Source of the DNA: a bacterium UBP14_UBA6098
GTDB lineage: Bacteria; UBP14; UBA6098
Assembly: GCA_002428525.1 (NCBI GenBank)
Contig: DIWU01000008.1
Coordinates: forward strand, 50,441 to 114,440
Length of the DNA stretch: 64,000 nucleotides
Direction of reading: 5' to 3'
The translations under genes and the position numbers were made by a program. Positions 1 to 10,064 of this stretch are shown here, piece after piece (position 1 is the stretch's first letter; each line of letters opens with the position of its first letter). The notes beneath the pieces were generated by a model. The model was not told where the DNA came from and ran no database searches. It saw nothing but the letters and a program-made list of their open reading frames with translations.

Positions 1-1
1 G

Positions 2-3000
2 ATCGACGAGTGGTATGACTGCGATTGTATTCCTTGCTTCCTGAAATACTATCCGGAGCGTTCCGGTTGTGTCGATTGGGGAAGACTCCATATCGGCCCG
101 ATCGATCAGGACAGCGTATGGCTATACACGATCCGTCGCATCGACACACTCGAGACCGAGCCCGAACTCGTCACCGATACGGTTCTTGGCTACCTCGACG
201 GCGATAAGCTCGATGTCACCCTGACCTTCAATGTTCGCGAGCCGAACGACTTCGGATTAGCCGCGAATTACACCAAGCATGTCTTCAACTGGATGTATGA
301 GATCGACATGCAGGCCCCGACGGCGGTCTTCCTCGATCCGTCCGGCACCACCGGCTACGAAGAGGTCAACTGCCATCTCGTTCACGACGAGAACAATGAG
401 ATCAGACTCAGACTCGAGGACATCTATGACACCGGCGTAGGTTGCGCTCCGGGTCTCACCGTTGCTCCGGGCTGGTCAACTGTTTGGCCGATTCCGGCCG
501 TTCAGCCCTCCTCCGACTGGGTGAAGTATTTCTACAACACCACAGTTCCCGAGCCGGCCGGACTTACCTACAACCCCGGCACCGAGCCCTACTACTATTG
601 GACCAGCGACGGTTACGAGGTGCATAACTGCGCCCGCGAAGCCTTTGTCGCCCGTTCGATGGATATGGGTATGGCGATTAGCATTTATCACGGTCTTAAC
701 AGGTCCGGCTCTGTTCCGACACCTGTTACCACCTCTCTTACAAGAGACACTATCTTCATCGCCGACAGCATCTATGCCGAAGCCGTCATTCAAGACCGTC
801 TCGGCAACACTCAGCTTGTCTCCAGCAAGAAGATGGGTCTCGACAATACGACCCCGAAGGTCAAGGGCTTTGCCCTTGCAACGATGGATCGCGCCGTTAT
901 CGGCACCGACTCGCTCGGCGCTCCGATCTACGGCGATCCGACGATCAACAACTGGAATGACGACCTGTTCAAGCTTCCGTGGTCCGTTCCCGATCAGGAC
1001 AGCATCGTTGGAATCTATAACTTCTCGGATGTCTGCACCGTTCTCGTTCGCCTTTGGTTCAACGACAACATGGACATGCGCGAAGCCGATCACCTTTACG
1101 GCCACATCGTTCGCTTCCAGCCTCAGGGATGGACGCACTGGTTCCCGGTGCTCCCGCTCGAGACTGTTGCGGCTGGTGTTGGCGGTCTTCGTTACCCGAT
1201 GGCTCAATACTATGTCGATTATCGTGATGTGACGGTTGGCTACTCGCGTCCGGCTCCGGAAGGCGAAATCGCTCCCGAAACACCCGGTTCCGCCGAGGCT
1301 TACGACGCCGGTTGGAACAGCGATAGAGAGTGGATTGGTTATATGGTTCTGGCCGGCTCCGGCGCCATGGACGGTATCGGAAAACTCCGCGTTCAGGGCT
1401 TCGATGACAACGCCAACAACTATATGATGGCCGTCGAATATCCGATTCGTATTGTCACCGGCATGCCTTGGGGCATGACACTCGAGTGGCCGCGCGTTGA
1501 CGTCTATGACACCGCTCCGACCTATCCTTGGGATGGCAGGCCGAGCGATGTCGATAGAATCACCGGTTGGAGCACCTCCGGCGAGTATCTTGAGGATTCC
1601 ACCCGTTGCGGCTTCAATGTTGACTCCAGAAAGAAGGAAGTCACCGGTTACTGGGACAACAGCCTCGCCGAGACCGACTCCGTCGTCTTCAAGATGTGGT
1701 GGACTGACACCCCGCATCCGGCAGGCACAGTCCTTACCACCGGCTACACCTATCATTGGGTCGAGGACAACATGCACTCGCCGAACATCTGGATCGAAGA
1801 CGGCAATACATGGGTCGCGATCCCGACCGAGGATATCGATATTCTCCATGAGTATTACAACACCCTCGGTGGAGCGCCCACGCTCTACTCGAACAACCAG
1901 AAGTATCTCCATATCGTTATGGAGGCCTACAGCAGATTCCGCCCGGTCGATCCGTTCTTGACGACAACGAAACTCAATGTTCTCGTTGACAACAAGCGCG
2001 CCGACCCCGAGTTGGTTTATGTCGGCGGCGGACAGGTTATTCATGGCGACCATACGGTTCTTCCCTATGGTTCCACGACCCTCAAGCTCTGCTGGGGCGG
2101 TGTCGATGTCTATCAAATCGACAAAATGGCCATCTGGCTCCACAGCCTCATCGATGGAACGAATTACTCGCTCTACCCTGAAGGCGCTTATCTCGATAAC
2201 TTCGAGCAAGTCAGAGCAACAACCCCGCTCTACTTCTCGCCGGCAGAGTCGGTTATCTGCCTCGAGTATTCGAATCCGGAAGGCTTGCCGCCCGGAATGT
2301 GGACAGTCAGCTGGAAGGCCTTCGACGCCATCCATAATGTGATCGAGTATGACGGTGGTATCACCGAATACTGGACCTACTATCACCCGGATTGCGAGTT
2401 CGACTTCTTCGATGCCGACACTCTCACGATCCTTCGTCCCCCGTTCGTCGCCCGCGGCGCGAACCTGATCGACGCCCTGAAGTCCGTTTCGGAAAACTTC
2501 GCGGCTATCGAGAACTCGGACGATATCTACCCGTGGTGGCTCTCCGATATGGAGAACGAGTGGCCCGATTGGCCGACTTGGGGATGGATCGACACCGATG
2601 CTATCGGTTCTATCGATACTCTTCCCGATTTCTACAGAATCGAGGAGTTCCAGCCCCTTATTCAAGTCACAACCTTCAATAACCCGGACTTCACCTCCAG
2701 CGATCCCTTCTTGAGGGCATTCACGGAGGCCGGCGGATACTTGGGCGACAGCTTGTATGTCCTCCTCGAGTATCTCCCGTCGGACACCAATGTCCGCTGG
2801 GTTGACCTTCGCATCTCCGACTACTGGGGTGGCCCGATCTCCGGATCGAACCCCGAAATCGTCGTGAGACTCGAGAGAACGAGTATCTACACGGTCGGTG
2901 AGCGTTCGTTCTGGGTCTATAAGTGGACCGTTGACGATCAAGACAACCGTTACGACGGCTTGGTCAAGATCGTCGCCACGGCGAGCACCTACAGCTATGT

Positions 3001-5089
3001 TAGCTCGTCCTACCACGATTGGGATCATGTCGGCTATCTCCTCCTCGACACCTACGATCCTACCTACGAGGTCAGTATGCTCAGGGACGATTCCACGGTT
3101 CCGTTCCGTGCTGTCAACCCGGTCGAATACCCCGAAGAGGAATACATCTGGGTCGTCAACGAGGGTAGATTTAACCTCATCTTCAACTGGGACGAGACGA
3201 TCTTCGATCCGGCCGCCCCGGGAGATCCGGTTTCATACTACAACTATAGCGACTATATCTACACCAGAATGTGGGACTACATGAGGCTTTCGGTCGACGG
3301 TTTGCCGAACTACGGCAGATACGACGATCCGAACGACCACCTCGAGTCCAGACTCTGGGACGATCAGCGCGACGAGTATGACATTCACAACTACTTCTGG
3401 CGTCAGCCGGATTACATGGCTCCGTTCAGCCCGTCCTCCTATGACGATGCGACAGTGGCTTACACCTTCAGCGATAAGCTCGCCTTCTTCGCCGATGATA
3501 TCTACAGCTATGTCTGGGATGTCGCCGCGGCTCCGCAGGGTCTCACCGCTCAGGGTATCGCCTATCTCATGGTCAAAGGCCGCGACGCCGCCGGCAACAT
3601 CCTCGACTACGAGGAAGCCCGCATCGGCGAAGCCAAGGGCAAGCTCGTCCTCATCGATATCGAAGATCCTATCGTTGACGGCGACCTCATCGTCGCCACC
3701 GGCGAGACCTTCACCGGCTTCACCGGCGCGTTCGACGACAACTTCCTCGGAAGCAACTTCACAGACCTCGCCGGCAACGGCTATGTCTATGTGATCGTCA
3801 CCGACGGCAGTGGCGCTACGCTCGGCGACACCTTCTGGGTTGACGCCTCCGGTGCGGTTTCTTCGACACCGTGGATCGGCGCTTCGCCGGAACCGGGTGA
3901 TCTCATCAATGTGACGGCTTACGATCTGGCTGGAAACGCCACGACCGTGACAATCACAGTCGTTCCCGAGGAGCATTGTTGCACATATGAGCTCTGCCCG
4001 GATTGGAACCTCATCGGCATCAGCGTTATGCCCGATCCGGTCCCGACCATCGGCGAGATATTCCCCGGCATGACAGTCTATCGTATGGTTGACGGCGACT
4101 ACGTGGCCGTTCCGCCCGCCGACCTTCTGGTCGCCGGCGAGGGCCTCGCGGTTTACCCGACCGCCAGCACGACAGTTGAGATCTGCGGCGTTCCCGTCAC
4201 AGAGTTCACAGTCGATCTGGTTCGCGGATGGAACCTCATCGGCGCTCCGTGGATGAATGCCGACTTCGCGACCCCGCACACGATTCCGGCCGACGCGGTC
4301 GATGCGACCGAGACCAGAATCTACAACTGCGGCGTCGATTATGTCCCGACGAACATGCTCTGGCATTGCAGAGGCCATCTCGTTATGGCTCTCGAAGAAG
4401 CCACGCTCTATGTTCCGGGTGACGCAGGTCGCAAGGTTGTCTATACGATCAAAGACACCAAGATCGAACCGGCCTTCACAGGCAAGCTCGTCTCCAAGAG
4501 TGGCGAGTTGACGTTCGGCGCCGCTAGTGGCGCGACCGTCGAGTTCGATCGCGGTATCGATCGCTTCGCGATTCCGGCTCATGTCGGCGTCGGTTCAGTG
4601 GAACTCGGAAACGGACTCGATATCGACTATCGCGCGGTTGACAACACCATCAGGTGGGATGTCGTCGCCGATGCCGCCTTCGAGGCCAACATCCAGATGT
4701 CAACCGATGAGTGGACGATCAGCTATGACGGCGTCGTCGTTGCCGACGGTTCCGTGATCAATGTCACGCCCGGAACGCACAAGCTGGTCGCGAACAGAAT
4801 CGCGATTCCGGAAGCCTTCGCGCTTCGTCAGAATACGCCGAACCCGTTCAATGCTACGACAGTCATCAACTACGAGCTTCCCGTGAACTCCGAGGTCAAC
4901 CTCGAGGTTTACAGCCTGCTCGGCCAGAAGGTGACAACGCTCGTCAGCGGCGAGGTTGAGGCCGGCTACAGGTCGGTCGTCTGGGACGGCACCGATTCGG
5001 AAGGCAAGGTCGTTCCGACAGGCATCTACTTCTATAAGCTCGAGGCTGGTAGCTTCAAGGCTACCGCCAAGATGGCTCTGATGAAGTAA
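2..5089 (+). CDS. Giant exported surface protein with C-terminal sorting domain (5' partial)
   Basis: The frame is open from the first bases with no stop, so the gene starts left of the window; an internal ATG at 293 is not the true start. At least 1695 residues are present, rich in D, Y, W, G and T, as in beta-sandwich surface proteins. Near nt 3990-4420 lie two copies of a module with the signature WNLIGxxVMP / GWNLIGAPWM, which also occurs in the exported protein at 14974-16857. The last ~95 residues contain TPNPFNATTVINYELP, VYSLLGQKV and GIYFYKLEAG and end in ALMK, matching the type IX (Por) type A sorting domain. It should cross the outer membrane and be anchored or released; the function of the body is unknown. 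Codon bias is strong, suggesting high expression. Confidence 0.85.
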   Translation: MDEWYDCDCIPCFLKYYPERSGCVDWGRLHIGPIDQDSVWLYTIRRIDTLETEPELVTDTVLGYLDGDKLDVTLTFNVREPNDFGLAANYTKHVFNWMYEIDMQAPTAVFLDPSGTTGYEEVNCHLVHDENNEIRLRLEDIYDTGVGCAPGLTVAPGWSTVWPIPAVQPSSDWVKYFYNTTVPEPAGLTYNPGTEPYYYWTSDGYEVHNCAREAFVARSMDMGMAISIYHGLNRSGSVPTPVTTSLTRDTIFIADSIYAEAVIQDRLGNTQLVSSKKMGLDNTTPKVKGFALATMDRAVIGTDSLGAPIYGDPTINNWNDDLFKLPWSVPDQDSIVGIYNFSDVCTVLVRLWFNDNMDMREADHLYGHIVRFQPQGWTHWFPVLPLETVAAGVGGLRYPMAQYYVDYRDVTVGYSRPAPEGEIAPETPGSAEAYDAGWNSDREWIGYMVLAGSGAMDGIGKLRVQGFDDNANNYMMAVEYPIRIVTGMPWGMTLEWPRVDVYDTAPTYPWDGRPSDVDRITGWSTSGEYLEDSTRCGFNVDSRKKEVTGYWDNSLAETDSVVFKMWWTDTPHPAGTVLTTGYTYHWVEDNMHSPNIWIEDGNTWVAIPTEDIDILHEYYNTLGGAPTLYSNNQKYLHIVMEAYSRFRPVDPFLTTTKLNVLVDNKRADPELVYVGGGQVIHGDHTVLPYGSTTLKLCWGGVDVYQIDKMAIWLHSLIDGTNYSLYPEGAYLDNFEQVRATTPLYFSPAESVICLEYSNPEGLPPGMWTVSWKAFDAIHNVIEYDGGITEYWTYYHPDCEFDFFDADTLTILRPPFVARGANLIDALKSVSENFAAIENSDDIYPWWLSDMENEWPDWPTWGWIDTDAIGSIDTLPDFYRIEEFQPLIQVTTFNNPDFTSSDPFLRAFTEAGGYLGDSLYVLLEYLPSDTNVRWVDLRISDYWGGPISGSNPEIVVRLERTSIYTVGERSFWVYKWTVDDQDNRYDGLVKIVATASTYSYVSSSYHDWDHVGYLLLDTYDPTYEVSMLRDDSTVPFRAVNPVEYPEEEYIWVVNEGRFNLIFNWDETIFDPAAPGDPVSYYNYSDYIYTRMWDYMRLSVDGLPNYGRYDDPNDHLESRLWDDQRDEYDIHNYFWRQPDYMAPFSPSSYDDATVAYTFSDKLAFFADDIYSYVWDVAAAPQGLTAQGIAYLMVKGRDAAGNILDYEEARIGEAKGKLVLIDIEDPIVDGDLIVATGETFTGFTGAFDDNFLGSNFTDLAGNGYVYVIVTDGSGATLGDTFWVDASGAVSSTPWIGASPEPGDLINVTAYDLAGNATTVTITVVPEEHCCTYELCPDWNLIGISVMPDPVPTIGEIFPGMTVYRMVDGDYVAVPPADLLVAGEGLAVYPTASTTVEICGVPVTEFTVDLVRGWNLIGAPWMNADFATPHTIPADAVDATETRIYNCGVDYVPTNMLWHCRGHLVMALEEATLYVPGDAGRKVVYTIKDTKIEPAFTGKLVSKSGELTFGAASGATVEFDRGIDRFAIPAHVGVGSVELGNGLDIDYRAVDNTIRWDVVADAAFEANIQMSTDEWTISYDGVVVADGSVINVTPGTHKLVANRIAIPEAFALRQNTPNPFNATTVINYELPVNSEVNLEVYSLLGQKVTTLVSGEVEAGYRSVVWDGTDSEGKVVPTGIYFYKLEAGSFKATAKMALMK

Positions 5090-5104
5090 AGCCAACTCTT
5101 AAAA

Positions 5105-5136
5105 GATGGGCGGTCCCTTCAAAGGGGCCGCCCATC
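5105..5136 (+). terminator. Terminator-like hairpin after the first surface protein
   Basis: A 13-bp stem (GATGGGCGGTCCC against GGGGCCGCCCATC, one G-U pair) closes a 6-base loop 15 bases after the stop codon. It is followed by GAAAATTGCAATTTTG rather than a clean T-run, so it is a strong hairpin but an imperfect intrinsic terminator. Confidence 0.65.
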
Positions 5137-5222
5137 GAAAATTGCAATTTTGATTTCGTTTTCTTTGTTCAATGAAAAAAAGTTATTTCGAAAAAACATT
5201 CTTCATGAAAGGGGTAAGCCTT

Positions 5223-8200
5223 ATGTTGAAAGGCAAGTTCGTTCTTATTGTAGCTCTTATGCTACTTGCGGGGCTGGCTCTCGCCCAGAGTTGGTCCTAT
5301 ACCGTTGCCATTGAGCCGGTTGTCGGGGCAACGCATAATTTGACCTTTGGTGTCTCCGCCGGAGCCACCGATGGTTATGATGCATATCTCGATGTTCCCC
5401 ATTTCACACCTCCAGATGGCAAGGGCGCTTTCTTCCCGCTGGCAAGCACTACATATCCCAAACTTTCCTGCGATATCCGCGGAAGGGATGTTCCCGCCGC
5501 TCTCAAGTATTGGGTAATGCGCGTCGAGGGCTATTACGGCCTCGATGACAAAATCGCCAGCTGGGATCCGACAATCCTTCCCGACGCCGGTTTGTTCTCC
5601 ATCGCATCGAAGACCGTTATGGAAGATGTGAACGACATCGCCGCCGACGCATGGATCGATATGTCCACAGTAGAAGAATTTGCGTTCGGCCCCATCAGGG
5701 ATGTTGTTATCCGCTATATGCCAAACGAGATGTTCGACGATCAACCGCCCTATGTCACCGGCTTCAACCCGATTAACGGCACGGCCGGTGTCACTCTCGA
5801 CGCGGCTATCCAGTTCGATGTCAAGGACAATATCACCGGCGTCGATCCGGCTTCCATCGTTGTCATGCTTTGGAACGATGCCGAGCCGACACCTGTCGAT
5901 GTCACCGAGGAAGTCGTTTGGACCCCGATCGTCGGCGGATATCGTGCGAACCTCACGCCGGTTGATATGTGGCCTGAGCTTTCCGTCATTAACTATTCCG
6001 TCACGGCTTGCGATCTCGCGGACCCCGCGAACTGCATGGCCGAGCCGGTCGAGGTCAGCTTCACGACCACAGAATTCATTGAGGACGAGGATCCCCCGCA
6101 ATTCTACAATTTCGATCCCGTCGAGAACGACACCACCGTCGATATCGATCAATGCATTCTTGTTTCCATCAGAGACAACGAGAGCGGCGTCGATTCCAGC
6201 TCGATCGTTCTTATCGTGAACAGCGTCACGATCCCTCGCGCCGACTACACAATTACCGAGCTTGGCACCGGCATTATGAGATACTCGGTTGAGTATTGCC
6301 CGCCCGGCGGAATGACCTATTCCACTTGGTATGAAGTTGAAGTTAGCGCTTCGGATTTGGCCGACACCCCGAACAGCGACGATGCAACATGGATGTTCAG
6401 GACAAAGGCCCCCGGCGATCTTCCGGAGTTCACCTATCAGCTTCAAGTGAATTCGACAACCGGTTCCGAAACTGCAACGACTAACCTTTGGATCGGGCTC
6501 GACACTGACGCTTCCGAGAATTACGACTCTGGCTTCGATGTCCCGCAGTTCCTGATCCCCGGTCGCGCTCGCGGCTATTTCCCGATTATGGATCCGACCT
6601 ATCCCTCGATCACCGCTCTTTCGACCGACATCAAGAAGGCCGATTACGGTATCAAGCAGTGGATAGTCGATGTCTTCGAGCCGGGAACTAACCTCACGCT
6701 GGATTGGAATAACGACGCCCTTCCGCTTTCCGGGACCGGCGCGAGCTTCCAATTCGCAGTGGCCAACCGCGGCGATGTTCCTACCGACTTCGTTTCGATG
6801 GAACTCTACGGAACAGCCAATTTCAACTCCGCCCAGCAGGTGCATATTCGCCTTCTTCCGGGCGGCGGAACAGACACAATTCCACCCGCTGTCCTCAATA
6901 TCTCTCACGAGGGCGATGGCGCCGATGTCACAGCACCGCTTTGCTTCGATATCGTCGATGTCGCCAGCGGAGTTGATATGTCCAGCTTCACGCTTGTTAT
7001 CAACGGATCCGAGGTATTCGATTATACTACAAGCGTGGTTTCGGGTGGATATCATATCTGCTACATCCCCGCTCTCGGCTGGTCCGATCTGACAACCTAC
7101 ACAGTCGATCTTCATGTCGATGATAATGCCCCGGTGCCGAATCATCGCCACAAGATTTGGACCTTCCGCACAGGCTCGATGGTTTGCGGGCCGGAATTCG
7201 AACTCGGCCTCACATTCACCTATAGTGATGGAGTAGAGGCGATCAACTTCGGCATGGATACGGACGCGAGCGACAACTTCGATGTAGCTTTCGACGAGAT
7301 CCTTCCCCCGCCGAGCCCGTCGGCCTCCGGATACTACTTCGCGAATTCATTGGCCACGCCTTACAACAGGCTCGCGACCGATGTCCGTAACAACTGCTCC
7401 TTAGGTAGTATTTGGCAAGTCGCGGCGGTTGACGGCGACCTTACCGTCAATGTCACATGGAACACAAGTGCCCTGATATTCAGCGATACTAGAGTCACTA
7501 TATACTATAAGATTCTGTCGATCGTCGATCCCCAGCCCGATAGGCCCTATTCCGATGATACTTGGCTTGTCTTGAACGACGAAACCTCGGTGAATTATAA
7601 CAGCAGAACCCAGACCCTGTGGCTCTCTGTTGATTATCCGCCGGAAGTCGTCGTCGAGAACTTCAATATCACCGGAACTGTCACCGTCTTCGGTGAGGAC
7701 GACAATAGCGGCGTTCGCGTTCAGGTTATCGGCGGTTCTTGGGCCGAGACCGGCGCGGACGGCGCTTACGGCTTTATGAACCTCCCGCTCGGTTGTGTCG
7801 TGCTGACCTACACCTACGGCACATGGCCGGTCGTTACAGACACGGTTTGCGGCACTGTCTCCGGCGAAACTATCATTAATGATGTCACTGTTTATCCCCC
7901 GGGACAGAGGGTTTACGGTCGAATCACCGTTAACGGCACCCCGGAAGCCGGTGTGACAGTTGTTGTTACCCCGACAGCCGGCGGCGATCCGTTCAACGCC
8001 TTCACGCTTCCCTCCGGCGACTACAACTTCCCGCTTATTCCCTCGGGAACCTATGACATGACCGTCAGCTACCCCGGCTATCCGGTTTGGGACACGACCT
8101 TCACGGTCGCCTCCACTGATGTTCAGATCAACCACAACCTCGTTCAGGTGCCCGTTCCGGTTTCCGGTATCGCGAGATTGGCCGGCACCCCGAGCGAAGG

Positions 8201-9935
8201 CATCGCGATCTATGTCGATGGCACGCCGTCCGGTGTTGTCTCCGGCGTTGACGGTTCGTTCACGGTGAATGTCCTCATCGGACTTCACACGATCTGCGGC
8301 CGTTATGCCGGCTATTCCGAGCCTTGCACGACGGTTAATGTTCCTCGCGAGGGCATGACCGGCATCAATCTGAATCTCGTTCCCGCTCCGGTTAACCTGC
8401 GCGTTCAGGTCGATCTCGGTAGCGGAACCGATGAGTCCGGCGCTTCGGTCACTCTCGTCGGTGTCGGAACCGAAACCACACCGACAAGCGGTGTCGTGAA
8501 CTTCACCGGTGTCATGCACGGCGTCTATACGCTCAATGTTTCCGCGCCGTATCACAAGTCCGAGACTTTCACAGACATAAGCATCGTTGCGAACGATACG
8601 ATCTCCGTCGCTCTCTGCTATCTCTCGCCTGTGACCGGCTTCTCCGCCGCCGGAGAGACGATCATGAGACCGACGACTTCCCCACTCGCAATCGATCTTA
8701 CATGGACAGCCGCACCGTCCACTTGTGCAGAACCCGATACATACTACATTTATCGTTCATCGGCACCGTTCACAGACCCGAGTTCGCCCTTGGTGACCAA
8801 TATCGCCATGGTCGCGGCTCCGGCGACGGCCTACTCCGACGAGACCATCGTCGATGGAACCACCTATTACTACGACATCGCTGTCAAGTATGACGAGGCT
8901 TCGTTCTTCTCGCGCCTTGCCGGCAATCAGGAAGCTGTATCCCAGACTGTTGCGGACACCTTCGATGTCCTCATCATCGACTGGGACAACGGCGCAACAC
9001 CCTGCGACGGCGGAACCCGCGGCGTCGGCGAATGGTGGCAGACCGCTCTTAACAGCTCGACACTCGATATCGGTCTCAGCGTCAAGAAGACCCTCGACAC
9101 AGTGACCGATCCGCTCGATGGTTATGATCTCACCGATTATGACCTCGTCGTGCTCGGTTTGGGCATCAATGACGCTGACAACACGACGCTTCCCACCTTG
9201 GCGCTCGATAAGCTCAATGCCTATCGCGCAACCGGCGGCAAGAAGCTCATCGTCGAAGGCCCGGATTTCGGTGCCGATTACGACGGCGAAGCGATCTTCG
9301 ACAACATGCATCTGAACCTCGTCAACGACGGCGCACCGACATTCAATGTCGCCATGATTTGGGGAACGCCGACCCTTTGGGGCAACCCGGCTCGTCCCTA
9401 CACCGTCGCTTCCTATGATTCCGCCGGCCTCGCAGACCGTTTGGTCGATGTCATCGCACCGACGAGCGGCATCACCTCGGCTATCGGCTGGGATCAGGAC
9501 TCGGTTCCGAGAGTATTCTTCTACAACGGCACCTCGCAGGCTGTTATCGGCGCGATCTACCTCGGTGGTCTCGACGATCCTACAACGACTCAGCTTCGCG
9601 CGGTCTCTGCCTACCTGTGGAAGCTCGGTTTCGAGAACGATTACATCAAGCAGGTCGATAATGTTCGTCCCGCGGATATGGCGATCGTTGGAGCATTCCC
9701 GAACCCGTTCAACCCGGTCACAACCGTGAAGTTCGATGTTTCGGAGCCCTCGATGGTTAACCTCACCGTGTTCGACATCACCGGAAAGAGAATCGAGACC
9801 CTCATCGATCTCGAACTCACTCCGGGAACCTACACGACGACATGGAATGCCACGAGCATGCCCAGCGGTGTTTACTTTGTTCGTATGGTTTCGGGTGGAA
9901 AAGAATCCACCTCGAAGCTCATCCTGATGAAGTAG
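5223..9935 (+). CDS. Giant exported multi-module surface protein with C-terminal sorting domain
   Basis: The ATG at 5223 is preferred over upstream in-frame starts (5172) because AAAGGGG lies 8 bases before it and it begins a clean signal peptide (MLKGKFVLIVALMLLAGLALAQS). The product is 1570 aa. A ~130-residue module occurs three times, around residues 20-150, 403-546 and 653-796; its core reads like LWIGLDTDASENYD with later TYPxL and WN motifs. Between copies are Ig-like segments containing SGVDxSS. Residues ~813-1136 look like tandem carboxypeptidase-regulatory-like domains, ~1136-1240 like fibronectin type III, and ~1244-1477 a Rossmann-like segment related to one in the 36482-37882 protein. 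The end has FPNPFNPVTTVKFDV, SGVYFVRMVSGG and final LILMK, a type IX sorting domain. It is probably an adhesin or structural surface protein; no catalytic motif was seen. Confidence 0.88.
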   Translation: MLKGKFVLIVALMLLAGLALAQSWSYTVAIEPVVGATHNLTFGVSAGATDGYDAYLDVPHFTPPDGKGAFFPLASTTYPKLSCDIRGRDVPAALKYWVMRVEGYYGLDDKIASWDPTILPDAGLFSIASKTVMEDVNDIAADAWIDMSTVEEFAFGPIRDVVIRYMPNEMFDDQPPYVTGFNPINGTAGVTLDAAIQFDVKDNITGVDPASIVVMLWNDAEPTPVDVTEEVVWTPIVGGYRANLTPVDMWPELSVINYSVTACDLADPANCMAEPVEVSFTTTEFIEDEDPPQFYNFDPVENDTTVDIDQCILVSIRDNESGVDSSSIVLIVNSVTIPRADYTITELGTGIMRYSVEYCPPGGMTYSTWYEVEVSASDLADTPNSDDATWMFRTKAPGDLPEFTYQLQVNSTTGSETATTNLWIGLDTDASENYDSGFDVPQFLIPGRARGYFPIMDPTYPSITALSTDIKKADYGIKQWIVDVFEPGTNLTLDWNNDALPLSGTGASFQFAVANRGDVPTDFVSMELYGTANFNSAQQVHIRLLPGGGTDTIPPAVLNISHEGDGADVTAPLCFDIVDVASGVDMSSFTLVINGSEVFDYTTSVVSGGYHICYIPALGWSDLTTYTVDLHVDDNAPVPNHRHKIWTFRTGSMVCGPEFELGLTFTYSDGVEAINFGMDTDASDNFDVAFDEILPPPSPSASGYYFANSLATPYNRLATDVRNNCSLGSIWQVAAVDGDLTVNVTWNTSALIFSDTRVTIYYKILSIVDPQPDRPYSDDTWLVLNDETSVNYNSRTQTLWLSVDYPPEVVVENFNITGTVTVFGEDDNSGVRVQVIGGSWAETGADGAYGFMNLPLGCVVLTYTYGTWPVVTDTVCGTVSGETIINDVTVYPPGQRVYGRITVNGTPEAGVTVVVTPTAGGDPFNAFTLPSGDYNFPLIPSGTYDMTVSYPGYPVWDTTFTVASTDVQINHNLVQVPVPVSGIARLAGTPSEGIAIYVDGTPSGVVSGVDGSFTVNVLIGLHTICGRYAGYSEPCTTVNVPREGMTGINLNLVPAPVNLRVQVDLGSGTDESGASVTLVGVGTETTPTSGVVNFTGVMHGVYTLNVSAPYHKSETFTDISIVANDTISVALCYLSPVTGFSAAGETIMRPTTSPLAIDLTWTAAPSTCAEPDTYYIYRSSAPFTDPSSPLVTNIAMVAAPATAYSDETIVDGTTYYYDIAVKYDEASFFSRLAGNQEAVSQTVADTFDVLIIDWDNGATPCDGGTRGVGEWWQTALNSSTLDIGLSVKKTLDTVTDPLDGYDLTDYDLVVLGLGINDADNTTLPTLALDKLNAYRATGGKKLIVEGPDFGADYDGEAIFDNMHLNLVNDGAPTFNVAMIWGTPTLWGNPARPYTVASYDSAGLADRLVDVIAPTSGITSAIGWDQDSVPRVFFYNGTSQAVIGAIYLGGLDDPTTTQLRAVSAYLWKLGFENDYIKQVDNVRPADMAIVGAFPNPFNPVTTVKFDVSEPSMVNLTVFDITGKRIETLIDLELTPGTYTTTWNATSMPSGVYFVRMVSGGKESTSKLILMK

Positions 9936-9946
9936 TCTGAAGCAAC

Positions 9947-9985
9947 AAAAAAAAGCCCTTCGCAAACGCGAGGGGCTTTTTTTTT
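9947..9985 (+). terminator. Rho-independent terminator
   Basis: A 10-bp stem (AGCCCTTCGC against GCGAGGGGCT, loop AAAC) is flanked by an A-run and followed by nine T residues. It lies 11 bases after the stop of the giant surface protein and is the clearest intrinsic terminator in the window. Confidence 0.93.
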
Positions 9986-10002
9986 CTTTTTGAAGATAAG
10001 CG

Positions 10003-10032
10003 TTGACATTTAGAGCTATAATGTAATATATT
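10003..10032 (+). promoter_or_regulatory. Sigma70-like promoter of the DUF4388 operon
   Basis: TTGACA at 10003-10008 is followed by TATATT at 10027-10032 (spacer 18) and by TAATAT at 10024 (spacer 15). A perfect TATAAT at 10017-10022 is only 8 bases from the -35, too close to pair with it. The same odd arrangement recurs at 40938-40966. Confidence 0.6.
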
Positions 10033-10064
10033 TAAGACTATAAACATCTTTGATAAGGAAAAAT

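Noticed and set aside
476..3028. 850-codon open frame on the minus strand inside the first surface protein gene
   Set aside because: It is a shadow of the strong codon bias of the plus-strand gene: the antisense product is rich in D, R, V and I without domain, signal or ribosome site. Similar long antisense frames (5262-7151, 8757-9965, 3233-4582) are rejected for the same reason.
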